Assembly: GCF_002866925.1 (NCBI RefSeq)
Contig: NZ_PKUQ01000054.1
Location: 1-64,000 of the forward strand
Source of the DNA: Cohaesibacter celericrescens
GTDB taxonomy: Bacteria > Pseudomonadota > Alphaproteobacteria > Rhizobiales > Cohaesibacteraceae
Reading direction: 5' to 3'
Length of the DNA stretch: 64,000 nt
Part shown: one piece after another, positions 15,824-26,018 of the stretch
Position numbering within the stretch: position 1 is the first letter of the stretch
How the letters are laid out: the number at the start of each line of letters is the position of its first letter
The notes under the pieces: generated by a model
What the model was told of the DNA's origin: nothing
What the model saw: only the letters and a program-made list of their open reading frames with translations
Databases searched by the model: none
Position numbers and translations under genes: made by a program

Positions 15824-17428
15824 TTACTCGCTCCAAGCCTTGATGGCTTCATCAACCACACGTTCGCCGGTAACACCTTTTTCCAAAGTCAAAATACCGC
15901 GTCGACCCGTCGTATATTGGATCGGAATGTCAATCCAGCTGCGCAACGATAACAATTCCATATTATATTGAACTTCGCGTTCACCGGCAGTCAACGCAAT
16001 CCAATGGAAATCATCTGCGATGCGCATGGCAGCGCCAACAAGACCTTCTCCACGGCTTTGCTCGGTAGGTTTGAGAATAAGACCCGGAATATTCGAGATC
16101 GCCTTATCAATGTCAGGATTGTCACGCACAGACGAAATCTCGATCAAATGCGATGCGGGCAATTCAGGATCTGAGTTTTTGCCAATCTTGATGGTAAAGG
16201 TCAGCCCTTGTTCAGGAATTTTGGCCGTCATCACGATCGTCGGATCAGCGGCTTCGCCTTCCAATGTCCAAAGAACCTCACCGACACTTGCCGCACCGGG
16301 TTCACCATTGGGGCCTTCTTCTTCATAAAGAATAGACCGTTGGGCAACGGAGACCGCCGCGTCGGGCTTTTCAGACACTTGCGCAGCCGGTTTGTTCTTT
16401 GTGGTTTCCGCAGCTGTATCACCGGCAGGGGAAGAACCAGGTGCCGTAACGGTTACAGTGCGAACTGGCTTGCTTTTGATTTCCTGATCTTCTCCAGTCG
16501 CTTGATCACCAGCATCAGGATCAGAAGCCTGAGAAGCTGGCTCATTTGCGGTGGTTTGTGCATCAGAAGAGAGTGTCCCCTCACCTGCATCATTGTCTGA
16601 ACCCATGAAAGAACCGCGGTTCTCATAAAGCAGATAGCCACTGCCCCCAAGCACACCAGCCAACAAGAGCACACCAGCAATCATCCCAAATCTGCCTTTG
16701 GGCTCAGCGTCTTCATCCAACGCACTATCAGTCCGATGAGAACTGGGGATATCGTTGCTCGCAACGGTTCTTTGATAGGTTTTGGCGTTGGAAACCAACG
16801 TATCGCCAAGCGTTGGTTCGATTCGCGCGACATCATTATCACGCTTTTGTGCGACAGCATCACCAGCGTCTTGAGCAGATTTAACCGAAGCATTCGTCGC
16901 AGCGCCAAGCGCATTTGCGTCTCTTACCGCATTTTTCAGGACATCCTGTCCAGCCCGTCTAACCACTTTATCAGAAGAACTTGTGTCGTTTTCATCGCGC
17001 GTAATCGATGGCTGTTCACTCGCCACTGCACCATGACTAGAGCTGCCAGAACCGTCCCTATCAGGCGCAATGATTGTTACAGCAGGCGCTGCAACTTGAG
17101 GCGGAGTTGGTCCACCAGACGAGCTTCTCGCAGTCTCAGCAGCCGACTTGGAAACCTCATCAGGCGCAGATTTAGGCGATTCATCACCCTCAGGAGAAGC
17201 CGCGCTTTGCTCCGTTTCCAAACTCAAATCTCGCTCAACCACACGCACGGCTTCTTCCAAAGACATACGCTGTTTGGATATCTCGGAAGGCGCCAATGGC
17301 GGGTCCATATTTTGAAGCTGTGCCAAGAGCGCTTTACGCGCCTTGTCATAGATAGCCTGACGCCGCTCCCGACTTCCGTCCGGAAGACTGTCGACAGCAC
17401 GCTTCAAAATTAAGTAATAGTCCGCCAT
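15824..17428 (-). CDS. Conserved membrane-anchored hypothetical protein, 534 aa
   Basis: The N-terminal domain (MADYYLILKRAVDSLPDGSRERRQAIYDKARKAL, about 1-70) is a helical module often seen in rhizobial proteins. Then comes a long Ser/Ala/Asp-rich disordered region, one transmembrane helix (FGMIAGVLLLAGVLGGSGYLLYE, about 247-268), another low-complexity Thr/Ala/Asp stretch, and a folded C-terminal domain (VLWTLEGEAADPTIVMTAKIPEQGLTFTIKIGKN ... IDIPIQYTTGRRGILTLEKG) that should be periplasmic. No enzyme motif is seen. It lies 76 bases downstream of purA on the same strand. Confidence 0.65.
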   Translation of the reverse strand: MADYYLILKRAVDSLPDGSRERRQAIYDKARKALLAQLQNMDPPLAPSEISKQRMSLEEAVRVVERDLSLETEQSAASPEGDESPKSAPDEVSKSAAETARSSSGGPTPPQVAAPAVTIIAPDRDGSGSSSHGAVASEQPSITRDENDTSSSDKVVRRAGQDVLKNAVRDANALGAATNASVKSAQDAGDAVAQKRDNDVARIEPTLGDTLVSNAKTYQRTVASNDIPSSHRTDSALDEDAEPKGRFGMIAGVLLLAGVLGGSGYLLYENRGSFMGSDNDAGEGTLSSDAQTTANEPASQASDPDAGDQATGEDQEIKSKPVRTVTVTAPGSSPAGDTAAETTKNKPAAQVSEKPDAAVSVAQRSILYEEEGPNGEPGAASVGEVLWTLEGEAADPTIVMTAKIPEQGLTFTIKIGKNSDPELPASHLIEISSVRDNPDIDKAISNIPGLILKPTEQSRGEGLVGAAMRIADDFHWIALTAGEREVQYNMELLSLRSWIDIPIQYTTGRRGILTLEKGVTGERVVDEAIKAWSE

Positions 17429-17504
17429 ATTCTATTCCATTAGAGCCTCTGTTAAGACGGACCCTGAACAGGCTCGTCTTAACAACGCATACCGATACCC
17501 TATC

Positions 17505-18800
17505 TTAGTCTTGATATGGGTCCTGAACAAGAATCGTATCATCCCGCTCTGGGCTGGTCGAGAGCAACGCAACCGGCGCACCTATCAACTCTTCGACGTG
17601 GCGGACATATTTTACAGCTTCAGCGGGCAAGTCCTTCCACGTTCGGGCACCAGCTGTCGTGCCGGTCCAGCCTTCGAGCGTTTCATAAATCGGCTCAACA
17701 CGGGCCTGCGCCCCTTGTGATGCAGGCAGATAATCGATCCGTTCTCCATCCAGCATATAACCAACACAGATCTTGATTTCTTTCAATCCATCCAAAACGT
17801 CTAGCTTGGTCAAGGCTATACCTGTAATGCCCGATGTACAGACAGTCTGGCGCACCAACACAGCATCAAACCATCCACAACGGCGCTTACGCCCCGTCAC
17901 CGTGCCAAATTCATGACCCTTTTCGCCCAAAAACTGACCAACTTCGTCATCCAGCTCCGTCGGAAATGGCCCTTCCCCCACGCGGGTGGTATAGGCTTTG
18001 GTGATACCCAGCACATAACCGAGCCGGCTTGGGCCAATCCCTGAACCGGCAGCGGCCTGCCCGGCTGTGGTATTGGATGATGTCACGAAAGGATATGTGC
18101 CATGGTCAACATCAAGCAAAGCACCCTGTGCCCCTTCAAATAGAATGCGTTTACCGGCTTTGCTTGCCGCATCCAGAAGGCGCCAGCTCTGATCCATGAA
18201 GGGCAAAATTTGACCCGCGACAGCCATCAACTCGTCATAGATCGCTTTAGGATCAATTTCTTCGGCACCCAAACCACGACGAAGCGGGTTATGATGGGCA
18301 AGTGCGCGATCAATTTTGGCTGGCAATGTCTGCGTGTTGGCGAGATCCATCAAACGGATGGCACGACGACCGACTTTGTCTTCATAAGCAGGACCTATGC
18401 CGCGCTTGGTGGTGCCAATTTTGGTACCAACAGCTGCAGCATTCTCGCGCATAGCATCCAATTCGCGATGCAGCGATAGAATGAGGGTCGCATTTTCTGC
18501 AATGCGCAAATTATCGCGCGACACCGTCACGCCCTGATCTGCAAGGCGCCCAATTTCGGCGACCAACGCATGAGGGTCAACAACAACACCATTGCCAATT
18601 ACACCAAGTGTGCCTTCACGAACCACACCAGACGGCAAAAGGCTGAGTTTGTAGCTAACACCATCAATTACGAGCGTATGGCCCGCATTGTGACCACCTT
18701 GGAAACGGACCACAATATCGGCGCGCTCAGACAACCAATCAACGATCTTGCCTTTTCCCTCGTCGCCCCATTGCGATCCGACGACCACCACATTTGCCAT
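17505..18800 (-). CDS. purA: Adenylosuccinate synthetase
   Basis: 431 aa. It catalyses IMP + aspartate + GTP to adenylosuccinate, the committed step to AMP. The GTP loop [11 protein letters not shown] is at 8-18 with catalytic Asp13, and [18 protein letters not shown] and the C-terminal region ([10 protein letters not shown]) are all in place. The start at MANVVVVG is preferred over the frame extending to 18842: AGGAG lies 9 bases before it and the extension is not family-like. Confidence 0.95.
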   Translation of the reverse strand: MANVVVVGSQWGDEGKGKIVDWLSERADIVVRFQGGHNAGHTLVIDGVSYKLSLLPSGVVREGTLGVIGNGVVVDPHALVAEIGRLADQGVTVSRDNLRIAENATLILSLHRELDAMRENAAAVGTKIGTTKRGIGPAYEDKVGRRAIRLMDLANTQTLPAKIDRALAHHNPLRRGLGAEEIDPKAIYDELMAVAGQILPFMDQSWRLLDAASKAGKRILFEGAQGALLDVDHGTYPFVTSSNTTAGQAAAGSGIGPSRLGYVLGITKAYTTRVGEGPFPTELDDEVGQFLGEKGHEFGTVTGRKRRCGWFDAVLVRQTVCTSGITGIALTKLDVLDGLKEIKICVGYMLDGERIDYLPASQGAQARVEPIYETLEGWTGTTAGARTWKDLPAEAVKYVRHVEELIGAPVALLSTSPERDDTILVQDPYQD

Positions 18801-19192
18801 CGATGCCAGCTCCTTTGATCTGTTTTTTGAAAAAGGGATCATTCCGAGTACAGATTGAGCACCCTATCCAGGTCCATGTTCAAATTGCCATGTGTCATGA
18901 CATTTCGCCTATGCCTGATCCCTTCAATAAATGTGCCCTAAAAAGGCAACATACGACTCGCGCTCATGCCATTCCTCTTTAAAAGAAGACCCAGCCAAGC
19001 GCTCGGACTATAGACAATTCTATAAGGTGAAGCGAGACCGAAACCAAGCTTTCGCGCAACTCAATACAGCGGAATCGGCAATATCACCAGACCGAACATG
19101 CATAGTACCCTGACGATTGCCCCCAAACGTCAAAAAAGCCCACCCCGAACAAGCCGGAATGGGCATATCAATTCACAGATGTTAGGCGATTC
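18801..19192. other. Intergenic region upstream of purA
   Basis: About 390 bases. It should contain the purA promoter (minus) and, at its right end, the serA terminator hairpin. No gene or recognised riboswitch is seen. Confidence 0.5.
19138..19165 (-). terminator. serA terminator
   Basis: The minus-strand transcript can fold GCCCAUUCCGG against UUCGGGGUGGGC with two G-U pairs, followed by a T run (cttttttgac). Confidence 0.6.
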
Positions 19193-20782
19193 TTATACCG
19201 TAAAGAGCATCGCTTTGGCTTGAACAACACCTTCCAAGGCTTCGATCTCGGAGATCACCGCATCGCTGATGACACCATCGATTTCGATCAGGGCAATTGC
19301 ATCTTGACCAGCTTCTTTACGACCCAGATTGAAGGTCGCAATATTCAGCTCATGTTTACCAAGCAGACTACCAAGCCGACCAATGAAGCCCGGTTTATCC
19401 TGATTGGTGATATACAGCATGTTGGCACCCAGCTCGGCTTCCATATTGATGCCTTTGATCTGGATGATCCGCGGTTTGGCATCGCCAAACACAGTTCCAG
19501 CCACAGACCGCTCTTGACGCTCGGTCACCAGCGTAACACGGATATAGTTTTCATAGGCGCCTTGCTGCTCGCGGCGGGTTTCTTCAATTTGAATACCACG
19601 CTCTTTAGCAACAGCAGGTGCAGACACCATATTCACACTCTGGAGCAAAGGCTTGAGAACACCAGATAGAACCACGGCGGTTAACGCACGGGTATTCAGT
19701 TCGGCAACATCGCCTTCATATTCGATACGAATGCCCTTGAGGCTTGTTTCTGTCAATTGACCGGCAAAAGATCCAAGTTGATCAGCCAATTTAACAAACG
19801 GTGTCAAACGAGGTGCTTCTTCTGCGGTGATAGAAGGCATGTTGAGCGCATTGGAAACCGCACCATTGACCAAATAGTCAGCCATCTGCTCTGCCACTTG
19901 GATAGCGACATTTTCCTGGGCTTCAGACGTCGAAGCGCCAAGATGCGGCGTGCAAACGACATTGGGCAGACCGAACAGCACATTTTCCTTTGCAGGTTCT
20001 TGGGTGAAAACGTCAAACGCAGCACCGGCGACCTTACCGCTTTTGATAGCATCCGCCAGAGCAGATTCATCCACCAGACCACCGCGCGCACAGTTGATGA
20101 TACGCACACCGTCTTTCATGGTGGAGATAGCTTGAGCAGAAATAATATTGCGGGTTTTATCTGTTAGAGGTGTGTGCAGAGAGATGAAATCGGCACGTTT
20201 GAACAGGTCTGCCAATTCAACTTTTTCAACACCCAACTCAACAGCGCGCTCTACCGACAGGAACGGATCGAATGCGATCACTTTCATTTTCAGCCCAACG
20301 GCGCGACTGGCAACAATGCCACCAATGTTACCACAGCCAATTATGCCCAAAACCTTACTGGTGATCTCAACACCCATAAATTTGGATTTTTCCCATTTTC
20401 CTGCCTGCGTGGACGCATCAGCGGCAGGGATCTGGCGAGCAACAGCAAACATCATCGCAATGGCATGCTCTGCCGTAGTGATGGAGTTACCGAACGGCGT
20501 GTTCATCACAATAATGCCGCGCTGGGTGGCCTGCTCGATATCAACATTATCCACGCCAATACCTGCGCGGCCGATGACTTTAAGATTATCAGCGGCGGCT
20601 ATGACTTTCTCGGTCGCTTTGGTCGCAGAACGAATGGCCAGACCATCATACTGTCCAATAATTTCGAGCAACTTGTCTTTGTCCTTGCCAAGATCTGGCA
20701 TGTAATCGACTTCAACGCCCTTGTCTTTAAAAACCTGAACAGCGGTCTCAGAGAGTTTGTCAGATATCAGAACTTTAGCCAT
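19193..20782 (-). CDS. serA: D-3-phosphoglycerate dehydrogenase
   Basis: 529 aa, the long form. It oxidises 3-phosphoglycerate with NAD, the first step of serine synthesis. N-terminal substrate domain, NAD Rossmann motif KVLGIIGCGNIGGIVASRA (about 145), catalytic Arg in INCARGG, Glu in FTQEP and His in TPHLGAST. The middle intervening domain and the C-terminal ACT domain (MLYITNQDKPGFIGRLGSLLGKHELNIATFNLGR) give serine-feedback potential. It follows serC on the same strand with a 96-base gap. Confidence 0.95.
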   Translation of the reverse strand: MAKVLISDKLSETAVQVFKDKGVEVDYMPDLGKDKDKLLEIIGQYDGLAIRSATKATEKVIAAADNLKVIGRAGIGVDNVDIEQATQRGIIVMNTPFGNSITTAEHAIAMMFAVARQIPAADASTQAGKWEKSKFMGVEITSKVLGIIGCGNIGGIVASRAVGLKMKVIAFDPFLSVERAVELGVEKVELADLFKRADFISLHTPLTDKTRNIISAQAISTMKDGVRIINCARGGLVDESALADAIKSGKVAGAAFDVFTQEPAKENVLFGLPNVVCTPHLGASTSEAQENVAIQVAEQMADYLVNGAVSNALNMPSITAEEAPRLTPFVKLADQLGSFAGQLTETSLKGIRIEYEGDVAELNTRALTAVVLSGVLKPLLQSVNMVSAPAVAKERGIQIEETRREQQGAYENYIRVTLVTERQERSVAGTVFGDAKPRIIQIKGINMEAELGANMLYITNQDKPGFIGRLGSLLGKHELNIATFNLGRKEAGQDAIALIEIDGVISDAVISEIEALEGVVQAKAMLFTV

Positions 20783-20878
20783 GAGACTATCCTCGTCTTT
20801 TGCGGCGCGCGCTCACACGATGCAGCGCTGGCAGCCACGATAAAAGGTAATTTTGGGAATTAAGGTGGAGGCTCTGAT

Positions 20879-22042
20879 TTACAGAGCCGCCTTTTCAGCT
20901 TCAAACGCCCAGTCGAGCCAAGCAGTCAACGCTTCCAGATCAGACGCCTCGATGGTAGCACCGGCCCAGATACGCAGGCCAGATGGAGCATCGCGGTACG
21001 CGCCAATATCAAAGGCAACGCCTTCTTTTTCCAGACGCGAAACCAACCCTTTAGCAAACTTGGCTTGAAGATCGGCATCAAGCGCGACAACTGCTTCATC
21101 AACAATCGTCATGCACACCGAAGTATTGGAGCGATTGGCTTTGTCTTTGGCAAGAAAATCAACCCATGAGGTTTTATCTGCCCACGTTTCCAAAACAGCA
21201 AGGTTGCTGTTGGCACGGTTCATCAAAGCGTCAAGACCGCCGATTTCCTTGGCCCAAGCAAGAGCATCAAGATAATCTTCGACACACAGCATCGATGGCG
21301 TATTGATGGTTTCACCAACAAACACACCCTCGATCAACTTGCCACCCTTGGTCAGGCGGAAGATTTTTGGCAGCGGCCAAGCCGGTGTGTAGCTTTCCAA
21401 GCGCTCAACAGCCCGAGGAGACAAGATCAACATGCCGTGCGCAGCTTCCCCGCCAAGCACTTTCTGCCAGCTATAGGTCACAACGTCGAGTTTGTCCCAG
21501 TCCAGATCCTGCGCAAAAGCAGCAGACGTAGCGTCGCAAATGGTCAGACCTTCTCGGTCCGCTGCGATCCAATCGCCATTTGGCACACAAACACCGGACG
21601 TCGTTCCGTTCCATGTAAAGACAACATCGCGGGAAAAATCAACGGCACCTAGATCGGGCAGATCGCCATATTCGGCTTCCATAACCCGAACATCGTCCAG
21701 CTTGAGCTGTTTGACAACGTCGGTTGCCCAACCTGCACCAAAGCTTTCCCAGACAAGAATGTCAGTGCCACGGGCACCCAGGATTGACCAAAGCGCCATT
21801 TCAACAGCGCCCGTGTCCGATGCGGGCACAATGCCAATCCGATAGTCATCAGGCACACCCAGAATCTCGCGGGTCTGATCAATAGCAGCCTTCAATTTGG
21901 CTTTACCGATTTTCGCACGGTGGGAACGGCCCAATGGCGCGTCTGACAGGTTGTCTAGAGACCAACCTGGACGCTTGGAACATGGACCAGAAGAGAATAG
22001 AGAATTGTTCGGCCGAAGGGCCGGTGTCGTAGTGTTGCTCAT
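20879..22042 (-). CDS. serC: Phosphoserine aminotransferase
   Basis: 387 aa, class V aminotransferase of the alphaproteobacterial type. It converts 3-phosphohydroxypyruvate to phosphoserine with glutamate. The PLP lysine is in YSWQKVLGG (about residue 196). Other features: [12 protein letters not shown] at the N-terminus, [15 protein letters not shown] and CDATSAAF. It is the upstream partner of serA. The leader RNA 5' of the gene can mask its ribosome site, see the separate entry. Confidence 0.93.
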   Translation of the reverse strand: MSNTTTPALRPNNSLFSSGPCSKRPGWSLDNLSDAPLGRSHRAKIGKAKLKAAIDQTREILGVPDDYRIGIVPASDTGAVEMALWSILGARGTDILVWESFGAGWATDVVKQLKLDDVRVMEAEYGDLPDLGAVDFSRDVVFTWNGTTSGVCVPNGDWIAADREGLTICDATSAAFAQDLDWDKLDVVTYSWQKVLGGEAAHGMLILSPRAVERLESYTPAWPLPKIFRLTKGGKLIEGVFVGETINTPSMLCVEDYLDALAWAKEIGGLDALMNRANSNLAVLETWADKTSWVDFLAKDKANRSNTSVCMTIVDEAVVALDADLQAKFAKGLVSRLEKEGVAFDIGAYRDAPSGLRIWAGATIEASDLEALTAWLDWAFEAEKAAL

Positions 22043-22104
22043 AAAGCTACCCTCACAGATAGTTGCCTCTCGTTGGGGAGAGGTGTCCCACTAATGGGGG
22101 TAGC
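22043..22104 (-). promoter_or_regulatory. Structured serC leader (serC RNA motif candidate)
   Basis: In the minus-strand mRNA an outer stem pairs GCUACCC (22104-22098) with GGGUAGC (22052-22046). The second arm overlaps GAGGG, the serC ribosome site. Inside lie hairpins CCUCUC-CCCAAC-GAGAGG (22083-22066) and CCCA-UUAG-UGGG (22098-22087, which competes for the first bases of the outer stem). A conserved serC leader motif is known from Hyphomicrobiales. I match it by position and architecture, not by alignment. Confidence 0.55.
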
Positions 22105-22202
22105 CCAATTAATCCAGAGCGTCAAACGGTTTCTACCAGATGTGACGATAAATACGACCACAGATTAAGACGGCTCACCAATGGCTTCAATTAAGGGAAA
22201 CA

Positions 22203-22238
22203 GAAAAAGGCGACCGTCATTAGACGGTCGCCTTTTTC
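22203..22238. terminator. Terminator of the outer-membrane protein gene
   Basis: A perfect 16-bp stem gaaaaaggcgaccgtc / gacggtcgcctttttc with loop atta. T runs on either strand make it bidirectional. It separates the barrel gene from the serC leader. Confidence 0.85.
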
Positions 22239-22285
22239 GAGAGGATTCTCATCACAAAATAAAAACCCAAGAACCAAACCAAAAC

Positions 22286-23032
22286 TTAGTTCAGATCGTA
22301 GCGAAGACCCACGCGGAAATCATGTGCGTAAAGATTTTCGAATTTAATCGCACTCTGTGATGAGTCAGTTGTTGGACGACCTGTCTCAGCCTTGCCCAAA
22401 GACACAAAGCGATAGTTGGCATCCAACTTCCAGCCATCTTCCAGATCCACGACACCACCGGCCATAACATTCCAGGCAAAGCTTGCCTTGCCTTTGTCCT
22501 TAAACACAAATGTGCCTGAACTGCTGGTTTCATGATCCCGAGTGTGAAGATAAGAAGCACCAACACCTGCACCAATATATGGTGTCACATATTTCCATGC
22601 AGCGAAGTCATAGTAGCCGTTAAGCATAAGGGTCGTTACGTCAAACGTACCTTGCTCATAGCTAAAACAAGTACCGCCACAATGGCCATCGACACCATAA
22701 TTGAGGTTAATACGATGATCCAATGTTATATCAGCACGCCAGTTCTCGCTGAAATAATAACCGGCACCTACACCAATCACGCCACCTAAATCATATTTCT
22801 GACTTCTGAAATGCTTAGGTGTGCCGGTGTTATCCAACCAAGTCGCATCACCGCCCGAATAGGCGGCAAAACCGACGTCACCACGCAAATACCAGCCGGA
22901 GCCAATTTCAATCGGTGTCTCAGGTTCGTACTCGATGACCGGCGGAGCAGGCAGATCTGCTGCAAAAGCAGCAGTCGCTGACATGGCGGCCACGAACACA
23001 CTCAAAAATACATTTCTTTTGAGGCTGCTCAT
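22286..23032 (-). CDS. Outer-membrane beta-barrel protein (Omp25/porin-like opacity type)
   Basis: 248 aa from MSSLKRNVF (GAGGGAA before the ATG). The signal peptide ends TAAFA|ADLP, the typical rhizobial Omp25/Omp31 processing region. The mature part shows alternating amphipathic strands (GWYLRGDVGFAAYSG, IGVGAGYYFSENWRADITLDH, YVTPYIGAGVGASYLHT) and ends FRVGLRYDLN, suiting an eight-stranded barrel. It has one Cys pair (HCGGTCF) in a predicted loop. Probably a structural or surface protein. Confidence 0.8.
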   Translation of the reverse strand: MSSLKRNVFLSVFVAAMSATAAFAADLPAPPVIEYEPETPIEIGSGWYLRGDVGFAAYSGGDATWLDNTGTPKHFRSQKYDLGGVIGVGAGYYFSENWRADITLDHRINLNYGVDGHCGGTCFSYEQGTFDVTTLMLNGYYDFAAWKYVTPYIGAGVGASYLHTRDHETSSSGTFVFKDKGKASFAWNVMAGGVVDLEDGWKLDANYRFVSLGKAETGRPTTDSSQSAIKFENLYAHDFRVGLRYDLN

Positions 23033-23334
23033 CTCATTTCCCTCTCGATAGAAGTGTCGGAACACAAATTTAGAAATAAACTTAACGAGAACCATCACAG
23101 AATATCCTTAATACTGGATTAACTACGAATATTAAGCATGATTACATCAGAAAAAATGCATTTGGTAACATCGCATATATAAATTCATGCAAATTGCAAA
23201 TTTTATTCTTAACAAAACATTACCAAACGCCCCATTTCTCTGATTGCATATAAGCGGTTGCTCCCCTATGTTCTGCCTCAAGCACAAAGATTGCTTCCTG
23301 CACACGCTCCTTCTTTGAATTTCAAGGGACAAAT
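23033..23334. other. Divergent intergenic region
   Basis: About 300 AT-rich bases between the barrel gene (minus) and the EamA gene (+). It must hold both promoters. No further structure is recognised. Confidence 0.4.
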
Positions 23335-24258
23335 ATGCCAAACCCTTCATTGCGCCATTGGCTCATGCTGGCCTTCCTTGTTTTCTCTTGGGGATCCGCC
23401 ATCATTTTAACGCGAGTAGCCGTCAACGAGCTGCCCCCGCTTTGGGTAACAGCAGGGCGCTTGTGCACCGGTGCAGCTCTATTGTTTCTTTATCGTATCA
23501 TTTTTGTGCGCAGGCCCTGGAGCCTCACTCGAAGACACGCACCATGGATACTCTGGCTCGCATTGCTAAGCTCCGCGATCCCCTTCTTGCTTATTGCTTG
23601 GGGCAGTCAATTCACCAGCGCTGCAATCGCAGGCATATTGATGGGCACAATTCCTCTTTCAGTATTGGGGCTTGCACACCTGTTGCTACCCGACGAGAAG
23701 TTGACGCGCAACAAAACCGTCGGTTTTCTAATCGGATTCATTGGAGTGGTACTGATCATCAAACCTGATGCATCCGCACTGGGCTCTTTCGATCAGACAG
23801 AAATGATCGGGCAGGTTGCCATTTTTCTTGCCAGCTTTTGTTATGCCCTCAACAGCGTATCAACCCGTCGCATGCCAGAGGCCGATAACATCGACAAAGC
23901 AACGGCCGTGGTGATTGTTGCGGCTATTTTGTTGCTTCTGGCATGCTTTGTGGCCGAACCATTCCCCGGCTTTGACAGTGCCCCACTGTCCAGTTGGCTG
24001 ATCTTAATTTATCTGGGCTTCATTCCGACGGCTGTGGCAACACTCATACTCTTTGTCATGTTGTCACAAACCAAAGCCGGCTTTGTCGCTATGAGCAATT
24101 ATCTCATTCCCGTTGTAACCGCATTGGGTGGCATCACCTTTTTGGGGGAACGCCTAGAGCCGACTGTCTGGGTCGGCTTTATTATCATCCTGATTGGCCT
24201 TGCCATAAGCGAGAGAAAAAACAAGCCTCAGCCCACCATATCCGAAACGCTTGGCTAG
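23335..24258 (+). CDS. EamA/DMT-superfamily transporter
   Basis: 307 aa, ten hydrophobic segments in two EamA repeats: WLMLAFLVFSWGSAIILTRVAVNELPPLW opens the first, and IGQVAIFLASFCYALNSVSTRR opens the second. The short C-terminus is basic (SERKNKPQ). Members export amino acids, nucleosides or other metabolites, and the substrate cannot be read from the sequence. AAGGGA precedes the ATG. Confidence 0.85.
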   Translation: MPNPSLRHWLMLAFLVFSWGSAIILTRVAVNELPPLWVTAGRLCTGAALLFLYRIIFVRRPWSLTRRHAPWILWLALLSSAIPFLLIAWGSQFTSAAIAGILMGTIPLSVLGLAHLLLPDEKLTRNKTVGFLIGFIGVVLIIKPDASALGSFDQTEMIGQVAIFLASFCYALNSVSTRRMPEADNIDKATAVVIVAAILLLLACFVAEPFPGFDSAPLSSWLILIYLGFIPTAVATLILFVMLSQTKAGFVAMSNYLIPVVTALGGITFLGERLEPTVWVGFIIILIGLAISERKNKPQPTISETLG

Positions 24259-24290
24259 GATAAATGAGAAACACACAATAATAGCAATTT

Positions 24291-24331
24291 GAATCAAAAA
24301 GGCCGCTCATATGGAGCGGCCTTTTTGATTC
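24291..24331. terminator. Bidirectional terminator between convergent genes
   Basis: A perfect 18-bp stem gaatcaaaaaggccgctc / gagcggcctttttgattc with a 5-base loop, between the EamA gene and glmM. Confidence 0.85.
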
Positions 24332-24348
24332 AATAAATGATAAACGGA

Positions 24349-25692
24349 TCAGGCACTGACCTTGCGCACTTCATCACAAATATCATCCACGACCTGAGCG
24401 ACAAGATCGCCATCGTCCCCTTCAGCCATCACACGAATAAGCGGTTCGGTGCCTGAAGCACGAATGACCAAGCGACCGCTATTGGCCAATTTCTTTTCAC
24501 CCGCTTCAATGGCCTTTTTGACAGTATCAGCCTTGAGCGGCGCGCCTCCAGTATAACGCACATTTTTGAGCAATTGAGGCACTGGCTCAAAACAACGACA
24601 CACTTCGCTGACAGGTTTGTCCAACTTCTTTACCACAGCAAGAATTTGCAACGCCGCGATCAAACCGTCACCGGTGGTGCAGTAGTCACTGAGAACAATA
24701 TGCCCTGACTGCTCACCGCCAACATTGTAATTGTGCTTGCGCATATGCTCGACGACATGCCGATCACCAACCTTGGTACGCACAAGCGACAAATCAATGC
24801 TGTTGAGAAAACGCTCAAGCCCAAGATTAGACATTACGGTAGCAACAATGCCAGGTGCCGTCAGACGATTATTTTTGCTCCAGCTTTGCGCAACAACAGC
24901 CAACAACTGGTCGCCATCAACTATATTGCCTTTTTCATCAACAATGATCACCCGATCAGCGTCGCCATCAAGCGCAATACCAATATCGGCCCGAACTTCC
25001 TTAACCTTGGCAACCAACGCTCCGACGGACGTGGAACCACAATTCTCATTGATATTGTAGCCATCAGGCTCAACACCGATCTTAATCACCTCGGCGCCAA
25101 GCTCCCACAGCGCATCAGGCGCAACGCGATAAGCAGCACCATTGGCACAGTCGATCACCACCCGCAACCCTTCAAGCGATAGTGCTCGCGGCATCGTGCG
25201 TTTGGCAAACTCAATATAGCGATCATAGACGCTATCAATCCTCTTGGTCCGCCCCAACCGTTTGGGTGTAACCAATTGGCTGGACATATCGGACTCAACC
25301 AGCCTTTCAATTTCAGCTTCGATCGCATCGGACAATTTATAGCCATCCGGGCCGAACAATTTGATACCATTGTCTTCAAACGGATTGTGAGATGCCGAAA
25401 TCATCACGCCCAGATCAGCGCGCAAGGAACGGGTCAGCATGGCCACACCCGGCGTTGGCACGGGACCCAACAAAAACACATCCATACCCATAGCGGTCAA
25501 TCCAGCAGTGAGCGCTGGTTCCAACATATAGCCGGACAAGCGCGTATCCTTACCTATCACCACCCGATGGCGGAAATCACCCCGACGAAAAATCTTGCCA
25601 GTGGCCATGCCCACTTTCATGGCAATTTCCGGTGTCATCGGAAAACTATTGGCACGTCCACGAATTCCATCGGTCCCGAAATATTTGGCCAT
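24349..25692 (-). CDS. glmM: Phosphoglucosamine mutase
   Basis: 447 aa from [12 protein letters not shown]. It converts glucosamine-6-phosphate to glucosamine-1-phosphate for UDP-GlcNAc, peptidoglycan and LPS. The phospho-acceptor Ser is in ISASHNPF (about 101), the metal loop is DGDADR, and the phosphate-binding loop is [15 protein letters not shown] near the C-terminus. It lies downstream of ftsH, the usual order in this group. Confidence 0.95.
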   Translation of the reverse strand: MAKYFGTDGIRGRANSFPMTPEIAMKVGMATGKIFRRGDFRHRVVIGKDTRLSGYMLEPALTAGLTAMGMDVFLLGPVPTPGVAMLTRSLRADLGVMISASHNPFEDNGIKLFGPDGYKLSDAIEAEIERLVESDMSSQLVTPKRLGRTKRIDSVYDRYIEFAKRTMPRALSLEGLRVVIDCANGAAYRVAPDALWELGAEVIKIGVEPDGYNINENCGSTSVGALVAKVKEVRADIGIALDGDADRVIIVDEKGNIVDGDQLLAVVAQSWSKNNRLTAPGIVATVMSNLGLERFLNSIDLSLVRTKVGDRHVVEHMRKHNYNVGGEQSGHIVLSDYCTTGDGLIAALQILAVVKKLDKPVSEVCRCFEPVPQLLKNVRYTGGAPLKADTVKKAIEAGEKKLANSGRLVIRASGTEPLIRVMAEGDDGDLVAQVVDDICDEVRKVSA

Positions 25693-26018
25693 CAGTCTCA
25701 ATCAACCTTTCAAAAATGAAATCCGGCGATGACCCCGCACAAAAGAATGTGCCGGCGCTGCAATCACCCAGACGCTTCTAGTGTCACCGGCTCTGGACGG
25801 CCCTTTAACAGCGCCAATACCAAACCTATCAATTCTATTGTTATCTCTAGCGCTATTTTCTCACCAAATGTTCAACATTTGCCTCTTAGCACCTTCAAAA
25901 ATTATTTCCCGTTATTACAACCAGTTGTCGCATAAGCATTGCGACCTGACACAAGAAGCATGCACCATAAAAAAAGCGCCCTCGCGGGGCGCTTTTTATA
26001 ATCTCGACGCTAGTAAGT
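25693..26018. other. Intergenic region glmM/ftsH
   Basis: About 325 bases with the ftsH terminator at its right end. No other gene is seen. Confidence 0.4.
25971..25997. terminator. ftsH terminator
   Basis: Stem aaaaagcgccc / gggcgcttttt with loop tcgcg, 21 bases after the ftsH stop, with A and T runs on both sides. Confidence 0.85.

Noticed and set aside
16736..17413. + strand frame of 225 aa opposite the 534-aa membrane protein
   Set aside because: Arg/Ser-rich composition, no ribosome site and complete overlap with a supported gene.
23200..23334. Mini-ykkC or other riboswitch before the EamA exporter
   Set aside because: Such exporters are often riboswitch-controlled, but the two ACGR hairpins are not present.
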